A DNA stretch of 64,000 nt from Arthrobacter sp. ES3-54 (GTDB lineage: Bacteria > Actinomycetota > Actinomycetes > Actinomycetales > Micrococcaceae). The DNA lies in NCBI RefSeq assembly GCF_029504395.1, contig NZ_JAQFIF010000002.1:124001-188000 (forward strand), given 5' to 3'. The notes below the pieces were generated by a model that did no database searches, was not told the DNA's origin, and was given only the letters and a program-made list of their open reading frames with translations. How positions within the stretch are numbered: the first letter of the stretch is position 1; the number at the start of each line of letters is the position of its first letter. A program made the position numbers and the translations under genes. Below, piece after piece: positions 52,523-61,769 of this stretch.

Positions 52523-53557
52523 TCACCCAGTGGACCCGCCCTCGTACCATTCCAGGACACGCAGCGCACGTAAGGTGTTCCACCGGCTGGGCCGGCCATC
52601 GCCATCCTCAAGCGCGAAATGGACTTTTCCAGGGTGGGTGTTTTCCAGCAACCAGGTCCCGTCGGGCTGCCGCTTGGTCCGGAGCAGTTCCACGGCTTCG
52701 GCCACGCGGGGGTCCGGCGGATCTCCTGCCGAACAGAAGTACTCCAGGGCACGGAGTACGTCGTAGTGCCAGCGGGTCGGAAAGGAGAACGTGAGCCAGG
52801 CCGGGTCGATGATCTCCCCGGTACTCTTGCGTCGGAACAGCCCTCGCTCCAGCAGATACTCCTCGCCCCGCCGCCGCGCGTCCGCGGACCGCGCCGAGCC
52901 GCCGGTGGCCCGCTCATAGGCCAGCAGGCCCTCAAGCACGTTGATCGTCGTCGCGGCCGAAGACACCACGGCGCCGGACTCCACCCAGCAATTCCACCCG
53001 CCGTCGTCCAGTTGCTCGCTGATAAGCCGGGAGACGACGCCGTCGACGTCCTGCCCAAAGTAGGCGCCGAGCGCCACCGTCATACCGTTGATGCACGGCT
53101 CCACCTCACCGTCGAAATACGGCTGACCGCCCTCCTCCCAGCGGCAGTTGTCCCGGACCAAATCCACTGTCCGGCGCATCGGCTCACTGCGCGGGTCGAT
53201 CCCGAAGTCACGCAGCAGGAGCAAGCTGTACGTCGTCGCAGTCCACGGCTGGGGCCCGCGGTCCCAAGCTTCGTCAGCACCGGAATCATCCCCACCGTCG
53301 CTTGCGGAACCTTCGACGTCGGCACTGGCGCTGTCGGGATTGGCGCCGTCAGAACTGGCGCCGTCAGCGGGGAAGTATGCGCCGTGCGCCCATTGGCCGT
53401 CGTCGTCCCTCAATGCAAGCAAGTGGGCGCCCCACCCCTCGGTTGCGACCCGTGCGCGCTCGGCGGCAACCGCCTCCGGCGGGAAGCCAGCTAGATCCCG
53501 CAGCACCTGCCACCGCAGGGACGGATCCGAATCCAGTAGCCAGTCCAGGACAGTCAT
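52523..53557 (-). CDS. Squalene-cyclase/prenyltransferase-like alpha-toroid protein
   Basis: A 344-residue protein built of helix pairs with repeats such as DPSLRWQVLRDLAGFP, TATTYSLLLLRDFGID, LDDGGWNCWVESGAVVSSAATTINVLEGLLAYER, WHYDVLRALEYFCSAG and QPDGTWLLENTHPGKVHF. These QW-like D-G-G-W and D-G-T-W motifs mark the (alpha/alpha)6 toroid of the terpene cyclase group. The catalytic DxDD of squalene-hopene cyclase is not visible, so it probably has another function. An acidic Ser/Asp/Gly linker near residues 65-95 is made of DNA repeats. Confidence 0.75.
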   Translation of the reverse strand: MTVLDWLLDSDPSLRWQVLRDLAGFPPEAVAAERARVATEGWGAHLLALRDDDGQWAHGAYFPADGASSDGANPDSASADVEGSASDGGDDSGADEAWDRGPQPWTATTYSLLLLRDFGIDPRSEPMRRTVDLVRDNCRWEEGGQPYFDGEVEPCINGMTVALGAYFGQDVDGVVSRLISEQLDDGGWNCWVESGAVVSSAATTINVLEGLLAYERATGGSARSADARRRGEEYLLERGLFRRKSTGEIIDPAWLTFSFPTRWHYDVLRALEYFCSAGDPPDPRVAEAVELLRTKRQPDGTWLLENTHPGKVHFALEDGDGRPSRWNTLRALRVLEWYEGGSTG

Positions 53558-53663
53558 GGGCCGATGATAGCGCTCCCGGTCTGCGCTGGCATTAGGGGGT
53601 CGCCGCCGCCGAGCCCGCCGGGAGGCATTGCCGCTGAACGTCCGCAGCCTGTCAGCCGGGGAC

Positions 53664-54116
53664 TCAGGACGCTATCGGACGGACCACTAAGACCGGGCAC
53701 GGCGAGTGGCCGACCACCTGGGTAGAGACCGATCCGATGTGCAGGCCCGCGAAGCCGCCGTGGCCGCGGGAACCGACCACCACCAGATCGGCTTCCCGTG
53801 CGGCGTCAAGAATTGCCGACGCCGCCGAGTCGCTGTGGACGGTCCGCGTCACCACGTTCACGCCCTCCGCGGCCCGCGCCGCCTCCGCGCCGAGGGCCTC
53901 CGCTTGCTGCTCCGGAGACGCTTCAGCCACGACTTCCCCTGCGGCGGTTTCCAGCAGCGCGGGGTACCACGCCATCGGCGCCTTGCTCCAAACAGTCACT
54001 ATCCGCAGCTCGGCGTCGCGGTACCGGGCCTCGTCGACGGCCCATTCGAGGGCGCCGCGCGACTGCTTGGAGCCATCAAACCCGACCACAATCACAAAAT
54101 GATCCGAACTTGTCAT
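53664..54116 (-). CDS. Universal stress protein (UspA family)
   Basis: A 150-residue single Usp domain. It begins HFVIVVGFDGSKQSRGALEWAVDEA and ends with the ATP-binding signature VVGSRGHGGFAGLHIGSVSTQVVGHSPCPVLVV, fitting G-2x-G-9x-G-(S/T). It should bind ATP and respond to stress or dormancy. ATG 54116 gives the usual family length. Confidence 0.93.
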   Translation of the reverse strand: MTSSDHFVIVVGFDGSKQSRGALEWAVDEARYRDAELRIVTVWSKAPMAWYPALLETAAGEVVAEASPEQQAEALGAEAARAAEGVNVVTRTVHSDSAASAILDAAREADLVVVGSRGHGGFAGLHIGSVSTQVVGHSPCPVLVVRPIAS

Positions 54117-54341
54117 GATTCCAGACTTTCTCCGCCGCCAAGGGGTGCCTAGAGGCCTCCGGCCCTCAGCGGACAACCTTGCTCTTGCTCTGCCCTTATC
54201 ACTGGAGAATCCTTCCTTAAGGGACCGTCCCCGGTAGCCCGGCAATCACTGAGGGTTACAACCAGTGTCGATCCCTCGCCCAAACCCTGACCTCACCCAG
54301 CCCAGGTGAACTTCCTGGCCCAAACCCTCCCGGCCGAAGGT

Positions 54342-57008
54342 TCAAACGATGCCTCGCTTTGCGGCCGTTTTTAGGGCATCGCGCCGGCTCCCGGCCCCGA
54401 GTTTCCGGTAGATGGACCGTTCGTGCGTCTTGACCGTGTTGACCGAAATGTACAGCGCCTCCGCAATTTCAGCCGCAGTCATGATGGAGCGCATGTAGGC
54501 CAGGACTTCGCGTTCGCGTTCGGTCAGGCTCCAGTAGGACTGTGTCCGAAGCCGGGCGTCACCCTGGCTATCACGTGCCATGAGGGCCGCGATGAAGGAT
54601 TCGTGGGCGGTGCCCCAGACAGCATGCTGCACAAGCAATTCTGAGAGTTCCTCCCTGCGCTCCGCAAAGGGGCGGAGGACGGATCCTGGCTCGGCCCGGT
54701 GGACCGCATGTTCAATCCGTTCATGCGCCGCGGCAGTGTCCCCGGTTCCGTGCGCCACAAGCGCCTCCGTCAGGCTCACGCAGGTGTCGACATACGAGTT
54801 GCCGCGACGATGAGCCAGTGATTCCGTGCAGCGTTGGGCAGCCGTGATCTCCCCTCCGCGACGCAGCAGCTCCACCAGCAGCGTATCCACCAGCGCCCCA
54901 TGCCCGCCAGCGCCCAGCGGTTGGGCGATCGCCAACGCCCCGTCCACGTCGCCCTGGGCCTCAGCGACCTTCGCCACGGCAATCGTGTGCAAGGCGTTCC
55001 ATGACACGCTGTACAGCCCACGTGCATGGAAGGACTCCAGCACAGAGCTGGATTCGGCAAGCCGGGCCGGATCGCCAGTGGCACAATCAGTCAGAACCCG
55101 ATAAATGACACTCAGCGGCCCGGACGGGAACAGGTCACTGCCCAATCTCTGGGCCTTCGCCAGGTAGGTTTGCGCAGCTGTCAGGTTGTCATTCCAGTAG
55201 CACGCAATTCCGCGTGCCAGCCAGGCCGGAGCCATCCGCTCCTGCGAACTCCAGCCGAGGGCGTCTCCCCGCTCCACCGCCCGCGTGGCATGCTCTGAAG
55301 CGTGCACCAGATCACCGGCCCCGGCAAACGCCAACGCCAGATCGGCTTGGGCGCAGGTCTCAAACGCTTCCAGCTGCTTCGGGGGGCCGGTCCCGCCGGC
55401 CGTCTGGAGCAGGGCGGCCGCAAGTTCGCCGGTGCGGTGCAGCCGAAACTCCGCCTGGGCAAGTAAGAAGAGTCCTGACGAACTGGCGGCGGAGTGACCG
55501 TCTGCGGGAACCTCCCTGCTCGGCCGGCCTGCTTCAGCCGGGGCGGCGTGGTGCTCCTTTCGGCCGATGCCAGGCGTCGGTTCGAAGTGGGCCCGGCAAC
55601 CTTCCAGCCTACGGCGGCGAAGCGCATCCAGGACAAAGGTCCGCGATAGCGCCCGATCGGTGAGCTCTGACGCCGCCGTGCTGTCGCCGGCAAGTTCACG
55701 GCAGACGGATCTGATCATCAGTATCTCGGGGTCCTCGCTCCACGGCGTGGGCAGGTCCCGGCACAGCCGTTCGAGGGTCTGGGCGTCATTGCCGAGCACG
55801 AAGTCGAGCCAGTGCGCTCCCAGCGACATCACGGCCTGGCGTGGAGCGCGCCCTTGCAGCGCCTGCGTTGCGCACTCGACGACGTCGGCGTCCTGGTAGT
55901 ACCGCGCCGCCACGCGGTGAAGACGCTCGGCAAGGAGGGGGTCGCGCCTCTCCAGGATTCGCCGGCACTGCGCCGCGAAGAGGGAATGCCAGCGATACAT
56001 CGATTCACCGCCGCGGTAATCGTGCTCCTCGATGAAGAGGCCGTTGCGAATGCATTCCTCGAGCAGCACGCCACCGTGCGGCCGGCCATAGAGTTCGACG
56101 GCGAGCCGGCGGCCAAGCCAGTCGGAGGTAGTGGCTCGCAAGATGAACTCCGCCAGCGACGGTTCGAGCTGGTCGAGGATCTCTTCCGCGACGTAATCGG
56201 CGAGCGGTACGTGCTTGGCCGCGGTGCCCGGCGTCGTGCCCGGCGTCGTGACCGGCACGTTGCCGGACTGCGCCAGCGCGACGATGCTCGCGTGCACGGC
56301 AACCGGCCAGCCGGCAGTCATGGTCCAGAGGGATCCGGCGTCGAATGCCGCGTCCTGTCCGAGCGACCAGGCAAACTTCGCGACTTCCTCCTGCGTGAAG
56401 GCAAGCTCGGGGGCCCGCAATTCGCCGAGGCCCTCGCCGTACCGGAAACGTTCCAGCTGGATGGACGTATGGCCCCGTCCTGAGAGGATCAGCCGCAATG
56501 ATGGGGGCGCCGACGCGGCGAGCACCCCCACAATTCCGTTCGCCAGCGCCGGCCCAGCCAAATGGACGTCGTCAATCACCAGGACGATCGGCTCCGTGAG
56601 CTCTTCGAGGGCCCGGAGCAAAAGGTCGTAGGAGGCGGCCCGGTCATGGGCAAGGCCCTGGTCAAGGGCCAGCAGTGCATCGCTGCCCGGCAGGGGCAAA
56701 GTGCTGGCCGCACGCTGGATTGCCCCGACAACCCCGTGAAACAGCCGCGCCGGTTCGGTATCGAACCGATCGAGGGACAGCCAAGCGCACGGCAGATCGC
56801 AGTTGCGGACCCAGTCTCCCAAGAACGTGGACTTGCCGTAGCCGGCCGGCGCCGCGACGAGCGTGACGCGGTGCGAATCGGCGGACGCCGACAAGGCGTT
56901 TCCCAGACGCGGACGCTCCAACGCTCCAAGGCCGCGCAAAGGTGGCCGGATCTTGAACTGAGGACCAGGCAGCCATCCGACATTTGGCGTTTCTCCCACG
57001 TAGCACAT
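54342..57008 (-). CDS. LuxR-family LAL (MalT-like) transcriptional regulator
   Basis: An 888-residue large ATP-binding regulator. The N-terminal STAND ATPase has Walker A VAAPAGYGKSTFLGDW and Walker B IVLVIDDVHLAG. A long TPR-like helical middle follows (about residues 400-800). The C-terminal LuxR helix-turn-helix is LTEREREVLAYMRSIMTAAEIAEALYISVNTVKTHERSIYRKLG. The family responds to an inducer and activates transcription. ATG 57008 is chosen over 57077 because the latter lies far from the ATPase core. It is divergent from the channel gene with 132 bases between. A 12-bp repeat gives TTPGTTPG. Confidence 0.88.
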   Translation of the reverse strand: MCYVGETPNVGWLPGPQFKIRPPLRGLGALERPRLGNALSASADSHRVTLVAAPAGYGKSTFLGDWVRNCDLPCAWLSLDRFDTEPARLFHGVVGAIQRAASTLPLPGSDALLALDQGLAHDRAASYDLLLRALEELTEPIVLVIDDVHLAGPALANGIVGVLAASAPPSLRLILSGRGHTSIQLERFRYGEGLGELRAPELAFTQEEVAKFAWSLGQDAAFDAGSLWTMTAGWPVAVHASIVALAQSGNVPVTTPGTTPGTAAKHVPLADYVAEEILDQLEPSLAEFILRATTSDWLGRRLAVELYGRPHGGVLLEECIRNGLFIEEHDYRGGESMYRWHSLFAAQCRRILERRDPLLAERLHRVAARYYQDADVVECATQALQGRAPRQAVMSLGAHWLDFVLGNDAQTLERLCRDLPTPWSEDPEILMIRSVCRELAGDSTAASELTDRALSRTFVLDALRRRRLEGCRAHFEPTPGIGRKEHHAAPAEAGRPSREVPADGHSAASSSGLFLLAQAEFRLHRTGELAAALLQTAGGTGPPKQLEAFETCAQADLALAFAGAGDLVHASEHATRAVERGDALGWSSQERMAPAWLARGIACYWNDNLTAAQTYLAKAQRLGSDLFPSGPLSVIYRVLTDCATGDPARLAESSSVLESFHARGLYSVSWNALHTIAVAKVAEAQGDVDGALAIAQPLGAGGHGALVDTLLVELLRRGGEITAAQRCTESLAHRRGNSYVDTCVSLTEALVAHGTGDTAAAHERIEHAVHRAEPGSVLRPFAERREELSELLVQHAVWGTAHESFIAALMARDSQGDARLRTQSYWSLTEREREVLAYMRSIMTAAEIAEALYISVNTVKTHERSIYRKLGAGSRRDALKTAAKRGIV

Positions 57009-57140
57009 GCTAGGCCGACGCAAAAGGGCCCTAACAGGGCGCAAAGACCCCTTGTGTGCCTCCGCGTCGTGCGGCAAATAGCGGCCAGTGGTACAGATCT
57101 GCGGCGCGGTGTGAATTGGGGGCCGGGGGTATCATCAGTC

Positions 57141-57701
57141 ATGGCGACGAAGCCCGGAAGCCAGCCGGACCCGATTTTCCTCCGTGACCTCGACAAAGCC
57201 GGCCGGAGGCAGGTCCTTATTTGGGCGGGTTTACGTCTGGCCGCATTTACGGCGCTAATCCTCTCCCTCTACTTCGTTATTCCGGTAGGGGGATTCAATC
57301 AGGCCAATCCGGCGGCCGCATGGATCCGTCTGGCGGCTATCGTATTAGTCTTTCTCGCCACGCTGTCCCTGCAATTACGGATGATCCTCGCAGCGCATAT
57401 CCCCCAGGTCCGGGCGGCCGTGACCGTGGTCGAGGCCGTTCTCATGTTTCTGTGTCTTTTCTCGCTGCTTTACATGTCACTGTCTTTAACGGACCAGTCG
57501 TCGTTTAGCCAGCCCCTCACCAAAACAGACGCTCTATACTTCACAACGTCCACCTTTGCCACCGTCGGGTTCGGCGACATTACACCGGTGAGTCAGCTGG
57601 CGCGGTCGGTCGTTTCGGTCCAAATGATTGCTGATTTGGGGGCTCTCCTATTGGTCGCCAAAGTGGCCTTTTTCGCGGCGGGCCGGAGACTGGGCCTGTG
57701 A
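57141..57701 (+). CDS. Two-helix-type potassium channel protein
   Basis: A 186-residue membrane protein with four hydrophobic segments. The pore loop has the selectivity filter TFATVGFGDITP near residue 145, flanked by the outer and inner pore helices. The TVGFGD form predicts potassium selectivity. No RCK or cyclic-nucleotide domain follows. It is transcribed divergently from the LAL regulator, which may control it. Confidence 0.86.
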   Translation: MATKPGSQPDPIFLRDLDKAGRRQVLIWAGLRLAAFTALILSLYFVIPVGGFNQANPAAAWIRLAAIVLVFLATLSLQLRMILAAHIPQVRAAVTVVEAVLMFLCLFSLLYMSLSLTDQSSFSQPLTKTDALYFTTSTFATVGFGDITPVSQLARSVVSVQMIADLGALLLVAKVAFFAAGRRLGL

Positions 57702-58005
57702 GCCTGGCCGGCCTTCGCCATCACCCGAAACGGATGATGCGGGGCCAATTTGCAGACGCTTGGCGGGAAGTGAAGCAACGGACACCCAAAACCCTTGGCC
57801 GGACAGCGATGCGGTGCGCCGATCGACACCGCGCTGCATGAGCGGCGGCGCAGACGCGGACGCGGCGGACCTTCGCCGGCAGGGTTAGATCACCCTGTGT
57901 GGGTGGGGCTGCACGAACGCCCCGAGTGGACAATGAAAATTGTCATGAGTGCCCAACCGCGGTACATCGGGCCGGGTCGACGAGTTGCTACCTAGGCGGA
58001 ACCCC
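57702..58005. other. Intergenic region with an AT-rich palindrome
   Basis: A 304-base gap after the channel gene. GACAATGAAAATTGTC (57929-57944) is a perfect inverted repeat with a four-base centre, standing out as AT-rich in GC-rich DNA about 60 bases before the next start codon. It may be an operator. No gene is supported in the gap. Confidence 0.45.
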
Positions 58006-59583
58006 ATGTCTCTCCAAGAACAGCCCCCGAGCTCCGGCAACACCGAACAGGAAGAAATACTGCGGCTACGGGCAGAAGTTGCCCGGTTGCAGCGCGAACG
58101 GGACGACGCAAGGCAGGCTACACAGGCCACACCTAGGCCCTCCCGACCACGCCACCCGGGGCTGGCTCGCCGGATAGTGGCCATCGTCCTGGTGGTCCTG
58201 ACCGCCGTGCTGGCCTTCGCCGCCGTGCCTGCCATGTATTTGCGCAGTGAAGTCCTGGACACCGATCACTACGTGGCAACTGTGGCGCCGCTGGCGTCGG
58301 ACCCTGCGATCCAGGCCGAGATCGCTGATAAGGTCACGCAACAGATCACCGACTCCGTGGACTTCGAGGCCATCACCCGGGATGCGCTCAACGAACTCAG
58401 CAAGACGGCGCCGCGCGTGGCCGCGGTGATCACCGGGCTGGCACCGGTGATTGCGGAGCAGACCAGGAACCTCATTCATTCCACCGTAACCAAGTTCGTG
58501 GCCACACCGCAGTTCCAGGATCTTTGGATCCAGGTGAACCGGGTGGCGCACCAAGGCCTGGTGAACCTCGCCACCGGTAACACGGGCGGCGCCGTAAGTA
58601 TCGACCAAAGCGGCACGGTGACAATCTCTACCAAGGAGATCGTTGCCCGGGTCAAAACAGCCCTCGTCGACCAGGGGGTCGGCATCGCCGCCAGGATCCC
58701 GGACGTTGACAGGCAGATCCCACTGTTCCAATCGCCCGAACTGGTCCGGGCCTCGAACGCCATCAGAACGCTCGATGCGGCCGCCCCAATATTGGCGTGG
58801 CTGACGGTGATTACCGCCGTAGGCGCAGTCGCTGTGGCCCCACGTGGACGGAAACGGAGCACCACCAGCGGTGTCGGCTTGGCCGTGGCCATAGCCATGG
58901 CGTTGTTGGCCCTGGCACTTGTCATCGGGCGCGCTGTCCTCCTGAATTCTATTCCGCCGGGTTCTGTCACCCCGGCGGCTGCTCAGAACCTGGTCGAGAC
59001 ACTCCTGGTGCCGATGCGCACCAGCCTGCGCCTTGTCTTCGTGGTGGGACTTATCATTGCTCTGGCCGCATTTTTGGGCGGCCACTCGCGTCCGGCGGAG
59101 TTTGTCCGGCACGGCCTGGCGAGTGCGGGCGACTACATCACCGGGAAGGTCGGAGCAGGCCAAGCCAAACCGTGGCAACTCTGGTTGGCCCGCTACCGGC
59201 GGATATTGGAAGCCGCGGTTGTCGGTATCGCCGTGCTGGTACTGATCTTCTGGCAGGACCCGACGGCGGCCGTCGCCATCTGGACAGCGGTCCTGGCCGT
59301 GCTGGCCATTCTCCTGATCGAGCTGCTGTGCCGCCCCGCCGTTGCTCCCGGTCCAGGCGGCGAGCCAGCCGTCACAGGCGGCGAGCCGGTTGTCTCTGAA
59401 CCCGTCACCGAACCCGTCGCCGTGCCCGCCAGAGGGCCCGCCTCACAGCCCAGGGCAGAGTCCGCACCGGCAACTCCCCAAAAGCCGGCCACGGCGGCTG
59501 GTTCCCCAGAGTCCGCCCCAACAAAGTCCGCCAGCGCGGGTGTGCCCCCTGACGAGCCGAATCCCACACTCCGTCTCCCCTGA
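58006..59583 (+). CDS. Large integral membrane protein, unknown function
   Basis: A 525-residue protein. Residues 1-40 hold a short coiled coil (EILRLRAEVARLQRERDDARQ), then TM1 (IVAIVLVVLTAVLAFAAVPAM), an extracytoplasmic domain of about 180 residues, three more membrane segments in the second half, and a Pro/Ala/Glu-rich disordered tail from about residue 450. The layout resembles actinobacterial integral membrane proteins of unknown role. AGGCGGAA lies before ATG 58006. Confidence 0.75.
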   Translation: MSLQEQPPSSGNTEQEEILRLRAEVARLQRERDDARQATQATPRPSRPRHPGLARRIVAIVLVVLTAVLAFAAVPAMYLRSEVLDTDHYVATVAPLASDPAIQAEIADKVTQQITDSVDFEAITRDALNELSKTAPRVAAVITGLAPVIAEQTRNLIHSTVTKFVATPQFQDLWIQVNRVAHQGLVNLATGNTGGAVSIDQSGTVTISTKEIVARVKTALVDQGVGIAARIPDVDRQIPLFQSPELVRASNAIRTLDAAAPILAWLTVITAVGAVAVAPRGRKRSTTSGVGLAVAIAMALLALALVIGRAVLLNSIPPGSVTPAAAQNLVETLLVPMRTSLRLVFVVGLIIALAAFLGGHSRPAEFVRHGLASAGDYITGKVGAGQAKPWQLWLARYRRILEAAVVGIAVLVLIFWQDPTAAVAIWTAVLAVLAILLIELLCRPAVAPGPGGEPAVTGGEPVVSEPVTEPVAVPARGPASQPRAESAPATPQKPATAAGSPESAPTKSASAGVPPDEPNPTLRLP

Positions 59584-59676
59584 GGGCACGCATCCGCTGG
59601 GAGACTGACGCCTGGTCAGAAAGCGCCCTGTGACGCGGCGGGCTGGCCCGGCCGGTTGCGGCCGGTGCATTACAGC

Positions 59677-60507
59677 TTAGGGAGCCGTCGGCGAGAACGG
59701 GAACAGGTCTTCCCCGCCTCCGTGCACTACGAGGCAGGTGGACTCGGGCACTTCCCGCCACGCCCCGCGCAGGTCCCCCAACGGCTCGGAGACTACTAGG
59801 CGTGCGTTATCAGTGAGCTCATGGAGCACGGGGTTGTCCGGGTACTGGGCGCGGAGCGTCGAGATATCAGCACTGTGGAACAGTGACCGGGACCGGCCTT
59901 CACTCGAGTAGCGGAACGCCCAGGTGGTGTCGCCGTCGGTGGTTGCCACGGTCATCTGAATCGGGAAGTCAATGCCGTGGCGCTGGCCGACGTCTTCAAT
60001 CAGTCCAACCGCGGCGGCGACCGCAGCACGCGGGTCCTGCTCGAGGCCGAAGGTCAGCGCGAGGAAGAAGAACAGCTCCGAGTCCGTCGCCCCCTGGATC
60101 AGGGGAAAGAGCGAGGGCTCGACGGCCATGGCCAAGTCGCGCTTAACGGTCGGAAAGTCCGCGAGGAGCCCGTTGTGCATCCACAGCCAGCGGCCGTGAC
60201 GGAATGGATGGCAATTGGTCTGTTGGACTGCCGAGCCTGTCGAGGCACGGATATGCGCGAAGACGCGGCCCGCTGATGCCTGGGCGCACAGTTCGCGGAG
60301 GTTGCGGTCATGCCAAGCCGGCTCCGTGCTGTGGTACACCCCGGGATACGGCGCCGAACCATACCAGCCAACGCCGATGCCGTCCCCGTTGGTGGTCTCA
60401 ACTCCCAAGCGCGCGTGTTTGCTTTGCATCACGAGCGAATTGGCGGGTTTGTACAAAAGATCCTCAAGGCTTACCGGCGAACCTGAATACGCGACCCAAC
60501 GGCACAT
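59677..60507 (-). CDS. Class II glutamine amidotransferase (YafJ-like)
   Basis: A 276-residue Ntn-type amidotransferase. Cys2 in MCRWVAYSG becomes the N-terminal nucleophile; AHIRASTGSAVQQTNCHPFRHGRWLWMHNG forms the glutamine site, and TDSELFFFLAL follows. The start at 60507 is fixed by AAGGAGG and by the need for Cys2. The family hydrolyses gamma-glutamyl compounds; the acceptor is unknown. Confidence 0.9.
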   Translation of the reverse strand: MCRWVAYSGSPVSLEDLLYKPANSLVMQSKHARLGVETTNGDGIGVGWYGSAPYPGVYHSTEPAWHDRNLRELCAQASAGRVFAHIRASTGSAVQQTNCHPFRHGRWLWMHNGLLADFPTVKRDLAMAVEPSLFPLIQGATDSELFFFLALTFGLEQDPRAAVAAAVGLIEDVGQRHGIDFPIQMTVATTDGDTTWAFRYSSEGRSRSLFHSADISTLRAQYPDNPVLHELTDNARLVVSEPLGDLRGAWREVPESTCLVVHGGGEDLFPFSPTAP

Positions 60508-60562
60508 GGCGTCCTCCTTCAGTTTGGACAGAAGTCCATCACGTGTACCGGGCGCGCACATC

Positions 60563-60634
60563 ATCACCCGGGGGTGATTCGACCACCCGAGGGCTGGCCT
60601 GGGCAGCGCCCGCAGGATCACCCGCGGCGGGTGA
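60563..60634. promoter_or_regulatory. Two TCACCC/GGGTGA palindromes in a divergent promoter region
   Basis: ATCACCCGGGGGTGAT (60563-60578) and TCACCCGCGGCGGGTGA (60618-60634) share the TCACCC...GGGTGA arms. They lie about 55 bases apart between the amidotransferase and the lipoprotein genes, as expected of paired sites for one dimeric regulator. Confidence 0.5.
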
Positions 60635-60738
60635 CGCGCCTGCGTTGTCCAAAGCCAACACTGGTGGTACCTGCCAGCGATTGGGCTGCCAGGCGTCAGC
60701 CCATGAGGAGCGCAAGCCTACGGAGAGAGGGGCCTCCA

Positions 60739-61182
60739 ATGTCGAGACCACAACCAGTCCTAGCGCGGATGATGGCGCTCGGGGCAGCCATCGGGTTACT
60801 CGCCGGCTGCAGCACCACAAGCCCGAGCACCAGCCCCGCGACCAGCCAGATTAAAAGCGTTTCACCGGTTTGCGCTGCCAGCGATGCGTTCTCCGCATCG
60901 CTGACGAATTTTAAGGACACGCTCAAGCCAGGTGCCACGGTGGAGCAGATCCAATCGGCCCGGGATCAGGTCAAGAAAGCCTATGACGATCTCCTTAATG
61001 CTGCCGGTGACGCGGCCAAAGAACGGGTGGATGCCGTCAAGTCTGCCCAACAGAAGTTTGCTGCCGCAGTCAACGCCGTTCCCGACACCGCGACACTGAG
61101 CCAGGCAGCCAACTCTCTGCGGGACGAAGCCGCGAACGTGCAGGCCGCCGTCAGCGACCTCTCGAATGACGTCGAGTGCTAG
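60739..61182 (+). CDS. Helical lipoprotein, unknown function
   Basis: A 147-residue secreted protein with signal peptide and lipobox LLAGC (Cys24), a short Ser/Thr/Pro linker, then an all-helical domain with heptad-like repeats (ARDQVKKAYDDLLNAAGDAAKERVDAVKSAQQKF). Two Cys (SPVCAAS near 44 and the C-terminal VEC) could form a disulfide. It may be a cell-envelope spacer. No named family. Confidence 0.75.
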   Translation: MSRPQPVLARMMALGAAIGLLAGCSTTSPSTSPATSQIKSVSPVCAASDAFSASLTNFKDTLKPGATVEQIQSARDQVKKAYDDLLNAAGDAAKERVDAVKSAQQKFAAAVNAVPDTATLSQAANSLRDEAANVQAAVSDLSNDVEC

Positions 61183-61275
61183 GTCGGCCGTCCGGACCTC
61201 GGACATTCGAGCTCATCCCCCGCGCAGAGCCCCGTCCACAAACAACGTTCGCCAAATGAAAGTAGGGAAGCCAAA

Positions 61276-61662
61276 ATGAGTTTCTTCGAGAACTTTTGGG
61301 AAATTTTCTGGTGGCTGTTCATCTTCTATGCGTTCTTCGCGTTCCTTTGGGCGTTGTTCATGGTGATCGGCGACCTCTTTCGTGACCACGAACTCAGCGG
61401 CTGGTGGAAGGCCGTCTGGATCATCTTCCTGGTCTTTGTACCCCTCCTGTCCGTGCTGGCGTACATGATTGCGCGCGGCAAGGGGATGGCGGAGCGGTCA
61501 ATGGCCCAGGCCCGCGAGAGCCAGGCTGAAACCGATGCGTATATACGTCAGGTAGCCGCAGCGAGCCCGACTGAGGAGATCGCCAAGGCCAAGGCGCTCA
61601 TGGACGCTGGAACCATCACTCCGGAGGAGTTCAACCGGATCAAGAGCAAAGTAGTCGTCTGA
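61276..61662 (+). CDS. PLDc_N and SHOCT domain membrane protein
   Basis: A 128-residue protein with two membrane helices (WEIFWWLFIFYAFFAFLWALFMVIGDLF and WWKAVWIIFLVFVPLLSVLAYMI), the PLDc_N-type module, and a C-terminal SHOCT motif EEIAKAKALMDAGTITPEEFNRIKSKVV. SHOCT segments mediate assembly. Role unknown; such proteins are common near stress genes. Confidence 0.85.
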   Translation: MSFFENFWEIFWWLFIFYAFFAFLWALFMVIGDLFRDHELSGWWKAVWIIFLVFVPLLSVLAYMIARGKGMAERSMAQARESQAETDAYIRQVAAASPTEEIAKAKALMDAGTITPEEFNRIKSKVVV

Positions 61663-61769
61663 CTCGGATTGGGGATCCCAAATAATCGGGGAGCAAGCCA
61701 CAGTGAACTCACTACTCAGCACGTCTCCTCGCCCTTAAGCTGGAGCCAGGCTGAACCAAGGAGGGCTCA

